This document shows, in pieces, positions 33,620-43,980 of a DNA stretch of 64,000 bases. The notes beneath the pieces were generated by a model. It was not told where the DNA came from. It ran no database searches and worked only from the letters and a program-made list of their open reading frames with translations. The stretch spans positions 25,493,807 to 25,557,806 of the forward strand of contig OY783206.1 in NCBI GenBank assembly GCA_963678705.1, in the 5' to 3' direction. Made by a program: the position numbers and the translations under genes. This DNA comes from Panorpa germanica (Eukaryota; Arthropoda; Insecta; Mecoptera; Panorpidae). Each line of letters starts with the position of its first letter. Within the stretch, counting starts at the first letter, position 1.

Positions 33620-35686
33620 ATGGATTCTAAAGCGAATAATATTGTGTGCCCCCAATGTGAAATAGTATTGCGACCACCTTTTAAAATGTGCAGCGAAGGA
33701 CATTTTTTGTGCCAGCATTGTCGACAACATGTAGATGCAGATTCTGGTGAAACTGTGAAATCTACAACCTGTGGAAATAAAGAATTTGGCACATCGCAGT
33801 TGAACAAGCTACTCAGGTAAAAAAACTATTACCTTTTACTAAACTATTAATACAGAATATACGAGTATGTACAATTTAGTGAGGAAAAGGTCGGGGTGCG
33901 AGAGTTCGGTGGCGTCTTATGCTTAATACAAGGTATGCTTATAAATCTATGTTACCATAAAAAGCACTGGTTTTCTTCTAATGTATACACGAATAAGATA
34001 AAATTCTCTCGTATTATTATAACTTCTTTTAAGCATGAATCACCACCTAACTCTCGTAATTTGAACGATATCTGCTTTATCGACGCCTGGTGAACTATAA
34101 TGCATATTTTCATTTATTGTAAAAAACAGTTGCTGTCTTTATTCATTCGTCTTCTTAAAAATTACTTTTCATTAATTTGGCATTCTTCATTGTCCATCTC
34201 AAATATATTATTTCTCTATTTATGCTAGAACGTTTGTCAGTAATTTCAATGGGCTTGTGTCCTATGTCTTAATTTCTATAAAAGTGTACTATATATTGAT
34301 AAAGTGGGTTACTAGAACCTCAAATGTTCAATTATTTGTTGATAACTCCTTATATGTTGAGAGATAATAACAATTAAAAAAGTCATTTTGTCTCTTTAAT
34401 TATTAAAGGGATTCAACGTTGTACACACAGGACGTTAAAATGCAAATATGGCCGACCATTTCTAGCGCTAAAACTACAATTCAAACTTTTAATTGCTATA
34501 TCTCCGTCAACATTTAGATATTAAATAAAATAGACACGCCAATACACAGTTATTAACGTCAATTTCAATCAACAATTGGAAAATCGGCCACTAAAAAATA
34601 ATCTTGCATCTTAGCTTGTTGGCAATGGTAACCAATACTACAACCCATATTATTTGTTACAGGAATCTTTCAGACGACTGCCAATATGGTTGCGGGTACC
34701 GTACCAACATCGTTGATATCTCACACCATGAAGAGACCTGCCCGTTAAACGCTAAATGCGCCATTAACGCATGCCATTGGACAGGAGGGTTATCCAAACT
34801 CGTCAAACACTGCGAAGCCTATCATCCTGGAAGACTAGTTGATGTTTCTACTATGGATGATGGTTTCAACTTCGGTTTTGAACATCCAACATTGTTACTA
34901 ACCCAGCATGATAAAAACAATTCAAATAATGATATATATTGGTTGCGTTTGCTTAAAAACAATAATTGCAGTCAATATATAGTGATGCAGCATCAAGGTC
35001 ATATTGGCAGGAAGACTGATGATAAATTCTTGATAAAAGAATTTTCAATACATCCATCTAATAATCCCAAAATATCTATTGCCTGTGAAGTATTATTTAC
35101 TAAGACAGATGGAGAGAACATTCTGAATGATAAATTTGTGGAAAAGATGGGAACTGATATAACGCCTTTAAATGTCGATAATTTTGTGATAAACATTAAG
35201 AAAACGTCGCCACAGATTTCTGAAACATTGACAACAAATTTAGAATGCTCAATTTGCAGTGAAATAATGTTTGCTCCAATCAGAATGTGTTATAGCAGTC
35301 ACAATATCTGCGGAAGTTGCTGCGATAAGATAAAAAACAAATGTACAAGATGTCAAAAGGAAATAATTCCTTATGTTAGAAACTATGCGTTAGAAACACT
35401 ATCTGAAAATATTCTGTTGAGCAAAAGACTGAATAGGAATGTGACAACAATTCCTAAACTTCGATGCGTCTATAAGAAAAGTGGATGTCAATTTACCAGT
35501 ACCGGAAATATGCAAAGCCATGAGATGGCATGTTACTTCCAGCCCAAAAAATGTAGTCAGTGCAATTGGGAAGGAACTTACAAGGAATTTATAGACCATG
35601 TTAATACTATATGTTGCCGGGAGATAAAGAAAACTGTACAGACAGAATCCATACAAGAAATATTTCAAAGATCACATTTAGAATAA
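33620..35686 (+). CDS. SINA/SIAH-like E3 ubiquitin ligase with two RING regions, copy 1 (406 aa, two exons)
   Basis: Exons 33620-33816 and 34663-35686, phase-matched GT-AG. Domain order: RING-like 1 (C10, C13, C24, H28, C31, C34, C51); SIAH-type zinc finger 1 (about 72-120, C72, C76, C92, C98, C103, H115); a SINA-like middle region (about 135-250); RING 2 (about 261-298, C-x2-C-x10-C-x4-H-x2-C-x2-C..C-x2-C, complete); SIAH-type zinc finger 2 (about 334-379). SIAH proteins normally have one RING-SIAH module and a substrate-binding domain; here the module occurs twice. RING 1 lacks its last cysteine (CGNK where SIAH has CxxC), so RING 2 is the likely E2-binding one. Expected role: cytosolic ubiquitin transfer; substrate unknown. 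Splicing replaces the false start at 34604. Confidence 0.88.
33893..34060. mobile_element. MITE-2 copy in intron 1 of SINA-like gene 1
   Basis: CGAGAGTTCGGTGGCGTCTT at the left and the inverse (AATCACCACCTAACTCTCG) at the right, diverged from the copy at 27.4 kb. Also present in copy 2, so it predates the duplication. Confidence 0.7.
34250..34601 (-). mobile_element. MITE-1 copy in intron 1 of SINA-like gene 1, internally deleted
   Basis: Inverted orientation. Starts TGGGCTTGTGTCCTATGTC and ends near TCGGCCACTAAAAAATAAT. About 240 bp of the interior is missing (GTTGTACACACAGGACGTTA joins distant parts). The equivalent copy in gene 2 keeps the interior but has lost its outer end. Confidence 0.8.
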
Positions 35687-36298
35687 TAACTTTCTTATGC
35701 ATTTTTAGAAAATCTTACTTTTAAGATAGTTACAGTGCTGTGAGAAAAATTTTGTATTTGCATATTATTTTGAAAAGAATAAAAGACACTTAAAATAAAT
35801 TTATAAAATGTTTTATTGTATTATTAATGCCATTCAAATCTACTGACCTTTGATATTATATGTATCCTTAAATTTAAATAAATTTAAAGTTAATATATGT
35901 ACGTGGACATTTTTATTTTTTTAAATATCCAAATGTTTACAAAGATATAGCAAAATAGCTCAAATTTAAAATTCAGTTTTGCCACTTGTTTTACAAGAAA
36001 TAAGCATTAATAAGTAATCGAGATTATTTTTCCTTCATGGCAACTTTCGTTATATAATACTTCATGGAATACGCAACCAGCTGTTAGTTATCTATAAACG
36101 ACGTGTTATGAAAGTGATGGCATATTTGCTAAATGTAACATAAGATGTATTAGAATTTTCTATAACGTTGGATCACTTTAGTATTTAAAAGGAAAAATAA
36201 CTTTTTTAATATCTTTTTACATATTTCACATTTTATAATTCTATTTTACAAATTTCTAAATATTTAAATAATTCACTAATTAATTTTGAATCACTTAA
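35687..36298. other. 3' flank of SINA-like gene 1 with a diverged MITE-1 relative
   Basis: AATAAA near 35777 probably ends the SINA-like transcript. Bases 35895-36240 resemble MITE-1 at a distance (TTTAAATATCCAAATGTTTAC, AACGTTGGATCACTTTAGTA). Confidence 0.45.
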
Positions 36299-37310
36299 CT
36301 AAAATATAGTATTAACAGGAAAAGTTTTAACCACATCTATTTCACTATTGAATTTTGATCTTTCTAAACTATAATTTATGCATTCAAATATAATATGATC
36401 CAAAGTTCCTTCTTCACCACATTGACATCTATCGTCGGATTTAATATTAATTTTGTACAGGTGAGCTGGAGTTTTACAATGATTACTTTTGATTCTGATT
36501 ATAGTTGATATAATTTTGCGGGACTCATTTCTAAACCATCTCTTCTTACTTAAATTTGGATGTAACATATAATAATCTCTTCCTTTTGTTAATGAAATCT
36601 TGGTTTCTCAAATTGAAGTTTAATTTTTTGATTATATTAAAAATTTCATATGAAGGTAATTTCACTTTCATCTCAATTTTCAAATTTATTGATTCATTTG
36701 CCAATTTGTCCGCAATTTCATTTCCTCTTATTCCACTATGTCCCGGTATCCACATAAATTTTATGGTATTATTTTTATTTATTATATTGAAATACAGCTT
36801 CTTAATTTTGCATGTCAAAATATCATTATTTGATTTGTTATCATTAGAATTTAAATTTTTTAAAACACCTAAAGAATTCGTTATTATTATAATTTTATTA
36901 TTGTTCATATTTTCATTAATTTTCAATATTGCTAATTTTTCTCCAGTATAAGAGCAAACTTTGTTATTTAATTTAAATTTATCATATAATAAATGTATTT
37001 GTTCATATATAGCAAATCCTGCTTTATTTCTTTCTGAATCAATGGATGCATCTGTATATATTATTTTTGTAAAATTTGTATTAAATTGATGCATTAGGTT
37101 TAAATTTTTTTCTTATTTATCGCATTATTAAATGTTTTTGATAATAATTGTGTATTAATATATATATCCATAGGTTTAATTAATGATTCAAAAGGAATAG
37201 TGTATATAGGAGATTTGGAATTTCTTTGTATATTTAGATCCTTTAATTTCATGTAACTATTCATTAAAATATTCTTTTTTAAGGCAAGGATATATGTTAC
37301 GTTTTGCAAT
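36299..37310 (-). pseudogene. Non-LTR retrotransposon ORF2 remnant: RNase H and C-terminal zinc knuckle, copy 1
   Basis: Read on the minus strand from 37309: a linker segment, then an RNase H domain (KIIYTDASID, GEKLAI, FMWIPGHSGIRGNEIADKLA), then a C-terminal Cys/His knuckle (DRCQCGEEGTLDHIIFEC). This is the 3' end of a jockey/I-group ORF2. Frames shift between the parts. The usual catalytic TDS is TNS here, so one acidic residue is lost. The reverse transcriptase part is absent (5' truncation). The plus-strand frame over it is a shadow. Confidence 0.8.
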
Positions 37311-37491
37311 GTACTTTACCCAAAAATTGCATTTAAACCTAATCCAAAATGTCATTTTATAAAAAGATATTAATTTATAACATAAACACTTGTAGAGGGA
37401 TGAAAAATTTGTGCATTTATTGAATACATACAATTTAAAAAGAACTATTATTATGTAACATTGCACAAGATGATCTACAAATGAAGCTGAT

Positions 37492-39051
37492 TCACTTGTC
37501 CTTCTTATTGGTAATAGCGTTGTAAAGTTTCACGACTTCATTTTCAACGACATCCGGTACAATCATTCCATTGACATCAACAAAATTAGCGACAGATTTG
37601 GTTACAGAGCCTTCTCGAGTTTTTCCTGTGCTGGGATCCTTCAGAACTAGAGATAATGTGTATTTGTCATCATATCTGGAAAACTAAACCGTTTTACATT
37701 AAACTAATTTTATACTTTGTTAAAAACAAAGAGTATACATGTGAATGACACCTGTCTCTTCAGAATCCACTTGAATAAGAAATTAAAACTCATTTATATC
37801 TCAATTTCTAAATGACTTTTAAAAACAGTAATTCACTAAATTCAACTTTGAATTTATTATTATCATTCTAGAGTTATAACACACCAATTTGTGTTAACCA
37901 TAAACGCAAATTGTCATAATTTAATTCAGAGGTACAAATAGTTCGAAAAGAAGTGAGTTGATATGCAAAAAGTGGTCTATAGTATAGTTTATGATGTCAC
38001 TATCACATTTGTCTTCAATCAGAAATATTCAAGATAGCGTTAACAATTTAGTTAGAGTGCTCATATTATTATTGAAATTATCTTGTTTGTTATTCAAATT
38101 AATTAGGATATATTATATCAAGAGTGCTGAATCAAATATATACTTGGAAATAGTGGCAACATTTTTGAAAACGAGAAATCAAAGCCATTTCCAGAAAGAC
38201 AAGAAAAACTCCAAGCTATCGTATTATTATTACAATGGTATCTTGAATAACGAACAGAATTTCAGAAAAAAAGTGACTCTAGTTGCGTACAATGCTTCGG
38301 AATACAAACTCACAAATATGTCTTTGACGTCATCGCGATATATGTAGTATGTAGTCATTTATATATAAAATACTTTTTGTTTTAAATTAACTCTCATTAT
38401 GGCTCCCAAGTAAGAGAAAAGAGTTAATGACAGTGATGTGAAGAAGGACAAGTGTACTATTGCAGTAGAAATGAACAGGGAAACATAAACTAAACATGAT
38501 GTTCGTCAAATAGTACAACATGTCTAAATCTACGACACCATCTGTACTACCTGAAATTAAAAAGAATGATTTGGCTAACAGAATCAGTATGTTATCGAAG
38601 CAAAGATCTTAATATACATTTAAAAGAAAGTGCCTGAACCTTTAAGGGGTGAACCACCAAAGAATGATTACGCCTGGAATACATACTACCCATACTACAC
38701 GTGTTAAAAGTATTATATAAACTTTACCATTTTTAACTGCATATATGAATTCTGCACCTACGCAAAAACATTACCAAACATTTATTACTAAAAAAAATTT
38801 TGGAAAACACACAAATTTGATGATCTGATGATATTTAAACACAAATTACGCCTTTTGAGAACGCTAGAGAAAGTCTAGTTTATTTAATAACCTACTGACT
38901 TTTTTAAGTTTGAACTAGCCTCCAAATGTTTGTAACTGTTGGAAGCTTTGCTGGTTGCTACTACAAATATTCCTTTTTCCTTGATTGTGGTGTACAACGT
39001 TAAAATTCCAATTACACAAAGTAGGAGGCAACGCAGATTATTAAAATTGCC
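37492..39051 (-). pseudogene. SPCS2 exons 4-5, duplicated and frameshifted copy
   Basis: Exon 4 equivalent 39051-38900 (152 nt, one base fewer than the 153 nt of the intact gene) and exon 5 equivalent 37675-37492 (184 nt). The missing base lies in the second membrane span and brings in a stop (TTT GTG TAA). Exons 1-3 are not present because the duplication began inside intron 3. Exon 5 alone remains open (YDDKYTLSLVL..NKKDK). It could still serve as a distal alternative 3' exon of the intact SPCS2 gene upstream on the same strand, but I have no evidence that it does. Confidence 0.88.
37676..38899. other. Intron 4 of the SPCS2 pseudogene
   Basis: About 1.2 kb, also present in unit 2. A plus-strand frame (MMSLSHLSSIRNIQDS..) at 37991 is open in both copies but ends differently (118 and 86 codons), which argues against selection. 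A following broken stretch (..MAPK, stop, EKRVNDSDVKKD..) may be an old transposase. Not identified. Confidence 0.35.
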
Positions 39052-40073
39052 CTGGAACAAAAATAGAATGAACAACAAATAAAAACATATCAAGTTTCAG
39101 TTGCTTTTTTAATTGTTATATATATATATATATGTGTAGATCTAATAAAGCTTGGAGCTCACCTATTCCACAGTACTTCGAAAATAATGTTTAGTAATGA
39201 ACAGCATATGTTCTGTTGAGACCTTTTTCATTTTAAGTTTGGCTTCTGCATAAGACCTAATCTTAAACATAATTTAAGTAACTAAAGATTTAAGTCTATA
39301 AGATTTGTCAACTTGCCTTTGTCGGCAGTTGGCTTTTACAACCTAAATGTATTTTTATAACGGTCCGATGACCTTGTATTATCTGTACCTGCTTAATGGG
39401 TTTTTTTCAGAATACCGGTACATGTCATTTTAAGGAACTCACACTCACTATTTATTTGTTAACGCCCACATATCCTTTTCCCCCACTCTTAGTTTTTATT
39501 TACTTTACAAGCTGTATTACAATTCACAACATTCTTAGTTTACCTTCCAAGCAACGAGTATTGTCGGTTTTTAAGTTTGGCTTCTGCAAAAGAACTAACC
39601 TAAAAGTGTAACAGCATTCCTGGATATTTAATAGAACGTCTTGTCCATGTAAGTACTTAGTTTTAGTTTTTAAAATAGCTTTTTTGTTCTAAATCAAATA
39701 TTATTTATTCTATTATATTAAAACAAAATTTAACATTTTAGTCTGAACACAAATAGTTAATTTATTCATAATATAACAATATTAAAATAAGCGATAAACT
39801 GTTATTGGGCGGTTTTTATTAAATTTTCATTGAAATGTGGGTTAACATATATGTATACCTGCATTTTCTTATTTTTAAATCTTCAATTTCTTACTTCTTT
39901 ATCTTTATATTGTAAACTTATCTAATTTGTATTAACAAATGCATTATATTTAGAAAATTTTCATTATTTATCACATATAAAATAATTATTTTTAAAACAA
40001 TTTACAGAATACGAAATTCAAGTTCGTCGAATAAAATAAAGAAAATACATAAAAACAATTTCTGCTTTTTAAA

Positions 40074-42216
40074 ATGGATTTTAAAGCGAATAATATTGTG
40101 TGCCCCCAATGTGAAATAGTATTGCGACCACCTTTTAAAATGTGCAGTGAAGGACATTTTTTGTGCAAGCATTGTCGACAACATGTAGATGCAGATTCTG
40201 GTGAAACTGTGAAATCTACAACCTGTGGAAATAAAGAATTTGGCACATCGCAGTTGAACAAGCTACTCAGGTAAAAAAACTATTACCTTTTACTAAACTA
40301 TTAATACAGAATATATGTACACGAGAGTTCGGTGGTGTCTTATGCTTAATACAAGGTATGCTTAAAAATCTATGTTACCATAAAAAGCACTGGTTTTCTT
40401 CTAATGTATACAGAAACAAGATAACATTCTCTATCGTATTATAACTTTTTTTAAGCATGAATCACCACCTAACTCTCGTAATTTGAACGATATCTGCTTT
40501 ATCGACGCCTGGTGAACTATAATGCATATTTTCATGTTGCTGCCTTATTCATTCGTCTTCTTTAAAATTACTTTTCATTAATATGGCATTCTTCATTGTC
40601 CATCTCAAATATATTATTTCTCTATTTATGCTAGGTTACTAGAACCTCAAATGTCCAATTATTTTTTAATCTTATATGTTAAGAGATATTAACAATTAAA
40701 AAAGTCATTTTGTCTCTTTAATTATTAAAGGGATTCAACGTTGTACGCGTTCCAAATTCACGTGACATCACAGCCGCTGCCAACCTTACAGCTATATGTA
40801 TTTATATATCAAAATATCAAATATTATTTACAGCTATTTCAAGGAACAATCAAATTTCAATATTATGTCTGCCTTAACAGGGTTAAATAAATTATAAACT
40901 TATTATTCTTTGACTTGATTGTTCGACTATTAACAGCTACAAAACAATACCACAGCACTGACCTACTCAACAAATAACTGACGTTAAAATGCAAATATGG
41001 CCGACTATTTCTAGCGCTAAAACTACAATTCAAACTTTTAATTGCTATATCTCCGTCAATATTTAGATATTAAATAAAATAGACACGCCAATACACAGTT
41101 ATTAACATCAATTTCAATCGACAATTGAAAAATCGACCATTAAAAATGTTTGTAATGGTAACCAATACTACAACCCATATTATTTGTTACAGGAATCTTT
41201 CAGACGACTGCCAATATGGTTGCGGGTACCGTACCAACATCGTTGATATCTCACACCATGAAGAGACCTGCCCGTTAAACGCTAAATGCGCCATTAACGC
41301 ATGCCATTGGACAGGAGGGTTATCCAAACTCGTCAAACACTGCGAAGCCTATCATCCTGGAAGACTAGTTGATGTTTCTACTATGGATGATGGTTTCAAC
41401 TTCGGTTTTGAACATCCAACATTGTTACTAACCCAGCATGATAAAAACAATTCAAATAATGATATATATTGGTTGCGTTTGCTTAAAAACAATAAATGCA
41501 GTCAATATATAGTGATGCAGCATCAAGGTCATATTGGCAGGAAGACTGATGATAAATTCTTGATAAAAGAATTTTCAATACATCCTTCTAATAATCCCAA
41601 AATGTCTATTCCCAGTGAAGTATTATTTACTAAGACAGATGGAGAGAACATTCTGAATGATAAATTTGTGGAAAAGATGGGAACTGATATAACGCCTTTA
41701 AATGTCGATAATTTTGTGATAAAAATTAAGAAAACGTCGCCACAGATTTCTGAAACATTGACAACAAATTTAGAATGCTCAATTTGCAGTGAAATAATGT
41801 TTGCTCCAATCAGAATGTGCTATAGCAGTCACAATATCTGCGGAAGTTGCTGCGATAAGATAAAAAACAAATGTACAAGATGTCAAAAGGAAATAATTCC
41901 TTATGTTAGAAACTATGCGTTAGAAACACTATCTGAAAATATTCTGTTGAGCAAAAGACTGAATAGGAATGTGACAACAATTCCTAAACTTCGATGCGTC
42001 TATAAGAAAAGTGGATGTCAATTTACAAGTACCGGAAATATGCAAAGCCATGAGATGGCATGTTACTTCCAGCCCAAAAAATGTAGTCAGTGCAATTGGG
42101 AAGGAACTTACAAGGAATTTATAGACCATGTTAATACTATATGTTGCCGGGAGATAAAGAAAACTGTACAGACAGAATCCATACAAGAAATATTTCAAAG
42201 ATCACATTTAGAATAA
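40074..42216 (+). CDS. SINA/SIAH-like E3 ubiquitin ligase with two RING regions, copy 2 (406 aa, two exons)
   Basis: Exons 40074-40270 and 41193-42216, the same lengths as copy 1. All cysteines and histidines of both RING and both SIAH-type fingers are kept, including the missing last Cys of RING 1. About seven residues differ from copy 1: S3F, Q32K, and five in the middle region (N to K twice, I to M, A to P, C to S). Both copies are therefore open, and changes cluster outside the zinc-binding domains. It sits on the plus strand downstream of SPCS2 exon 5, in opposite orientation. Upstream sequence is a duplicate, so expression may be similar. The false start at 41125 is intron sequence. Confidence 0.88.
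40321..40492. mobile_element. MITE-2 copy in intron 1 of SINA-like gene 2
   Basis: CGAGAGTTCGGTGGTGTCTT at the left and CACCACCTAACTCTCG at the right. Orthologous to the copy in gene 1. Confidence 0.7.
40634..41145 (-). mobile_element. MITE-1 copy in intron 1 of SINA-like gene 2, end-truncated
   Basis: Begins internally at GGTTACTAGAACCTCAAATG and keeps the complete interior (GTTGTACGCGTTCC.., CTTAACAGGGTTAAATAAA, TTTCTAGCGCTAAAAC) up to TTGAAAAATCGACCATTAAA. It and its sister in gene 1 carry different deletions of one ancestral insertion. Confidence 0.8.
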
Positions 42217-42759
42217 TAACTTTCTTATGCAGTTTTAGAAAATCTTACTTTTAAGATAGTTACAGTGCTGTGAGAAACATTTTGTATTTGCATATTATTT
42301 TGAAAAGAATAAAAGACACTTAAAATAAATTTATAAAATGTTTTATTGTATTATTAATGCCATTCAAATCTACTGACCTTTAATATTATATGTAACATTT
42401 TTATTTTTTTAAATATCCAAATGTTTACAAAGATATAGCTATATTATAAATTTAAATTTCAGTTTTGCCACTTGTTTTACAAGAAATAAGCATTAATAAA
42501 TAATCGAGATTATTTTTCCTCCTTGGCAAGCTTCGTTATATAATACTTCATGGAATACACAACCAGCTGTTAATATATAAACGACGTATTATGAAAGTGA
42601 TTGCATATTTGCTACATGTGACATAAGATGTATTAGAATTTTCTATAACGTTGGATCACTTTAGTATTTAAAGGGAAAAATAACTTTTTTAATATGTTTT
42701 TCATATTTCACATTTTATAAATTTCTAAATATTTAAATAATTCACTAATTAATTTTGAA
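42217..42759. other. 3' flank of SINA-like gene 2 with a diverged MITE-1 relative
   Basis: Same content as 35687-36298 with small indels. Confidence 0.45.
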
Positions 42760-43798
42760 TCACTTAACAAAAATTTAGTATTAACAGGAAAAGTTTTAAC
42801 CACATCTATTTCACTATTGAATTTTGATCTTTCTAAACTATAATTTATGCATTCAAATGTAATATGATCCAAAGTTCCTTCTTCACCACATTAACATCTA
42901 TCGTCAGATTTAATATTAATTTTGTACAGGTGAGCTGGAGTTTTACAATGATTACTTTTGATTCTGATTATAGTTGATATAATTTTGCGGGACTCATTTT
43001 TAAACCATCTTTTCTTACTTAAATTTGGATGTAACATACAATAATCTCTTCCTTTTAACTGACTATTCTTAATGAAATCTTGGTTTCTCAAATTGAAGTT
43101 TAATTTTTTGATTATATTAAAAATTTCATATGAAGGTAATTTCACTTTCATCTCAATTTTCAAATTTATTGATTCCTTTGCCAAATTGTCCGCAATTTCA
43201 TTTCCTCTTATTACACAATGTCCCGGAATCCACATAAATTTTATAGTATTATTTTTATTTATTATATTGAATTACAGCTTCTTAATTTTGCAAGTCAAAA
43301 TATCATTATTTGATTTGTTATCATTAGAATTTAATTTTTTTGAAACACTTAAAGAATTCGTTATTATTATAATTTTATTATTGTTCATATTTTCATTAAT
43401 TTCCAATGCTTTTAATATTGCTAATTTTTCTGCAGTATAAGAGCTAACTTTGTTATTTAATTTCAATTTATCATATAATAAATGTATTCGTTCGTATATA
43501 GCAAATCCTGATTTATTTCTTTCTAAATCAATGGATGCATCTGTATATATTATTTTTGTAAAACTTGTATTAAATTGATGCATTAGGTTTAAATTTTTTT
43601 CTTATTTATCGCATTATTAAATGTTTTTGATAATAATTGTGTGTTAATATATATATCCATAGGTTTAATTAATGATTCAAAAGGAATAGTGTATATAGGA
43701 GATTTGGAATTTCGTTGTATATTTAGATCCTTTAATTTCATGTAACTATTCATTAAAATATTCTTTTTTAAGGCAAGGATATATGTTACGTTTTGCAA
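42760..43798 (-). pseudogene. Non-LTR retrotransposon ORF2 remnant: RNase H and zinc knuckle, copy 2
   Basis: Duplicate of 36299-37310. One C-to-T change turns the knuckle's DRCQC into DRC-stop, and the RNase H block reads FMWIPGHCVIRGNEIADNLA. Catalytic TDS is again TNS, so that loss predates the duplication. Confidence 0.8.
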
Positions 43799-43980
43799 TG
43801 TACTTTACCCAAAAATTGCATTTAAACCTAATCCAAAATGTCATTTTATAAAAAGATATTAATTTATAACATAAACACTCTTAGAGGGATGAAAAATTTG
43901 TGCATTTATTGAATACATACAATTTAAAAAGAACTATTATTATGTAACATTGCACAAGATGATCTACAAATGAAGCTGAT

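Larger units (their letters stand above)
32779..39216. repeat. Tandem segmental duplication, unit 1 (~6.4 kb)
   Basis: A direct repeat of 39217-45636. It contains SINA-like gene 1, a non-LTR RNase H remnant and SPCS2 exons 4 and 5 (pseudogene). The units meet at 39216/39217, where ..CATATGTTCTGT joins TGAGACCTTTTTC. Differences are scattered point changes, small indels and MITE internal deletions. The left edge is 15 bp after the hAT target duplication. Confidence 0.92.

Noticed and set aside
33538..33807. Minus-strand frames opposite the first RING exon (also at 39992)
   Set aside because: Antisense of a supported coding exon; conserved only because the exon is duplicated.
34604..34662. ATG at 34604 (and 41125 in copy 2) as gene starts
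   Set aside because: These bases are intronic and differ between copies (partly MITE-derived). The AG acceptors at 34662 and 41192 join in phase to the RING exons at 33620 and 40074.
36556..36951. Plus-strand Phe/Ile-rich frames (also at 43072)
   Set aside because: Antisense of the RNase H remnant; they look like membrane proteins only because the sense strand is A-rich.
38395..38620. Possible pogo/Tigger-type transposase start (MAPK.. with stops) in SPCS2 intron 4
   Set aside because: Too short and too broken; no helix-turn-helix or DDE motif could be read in either copy.
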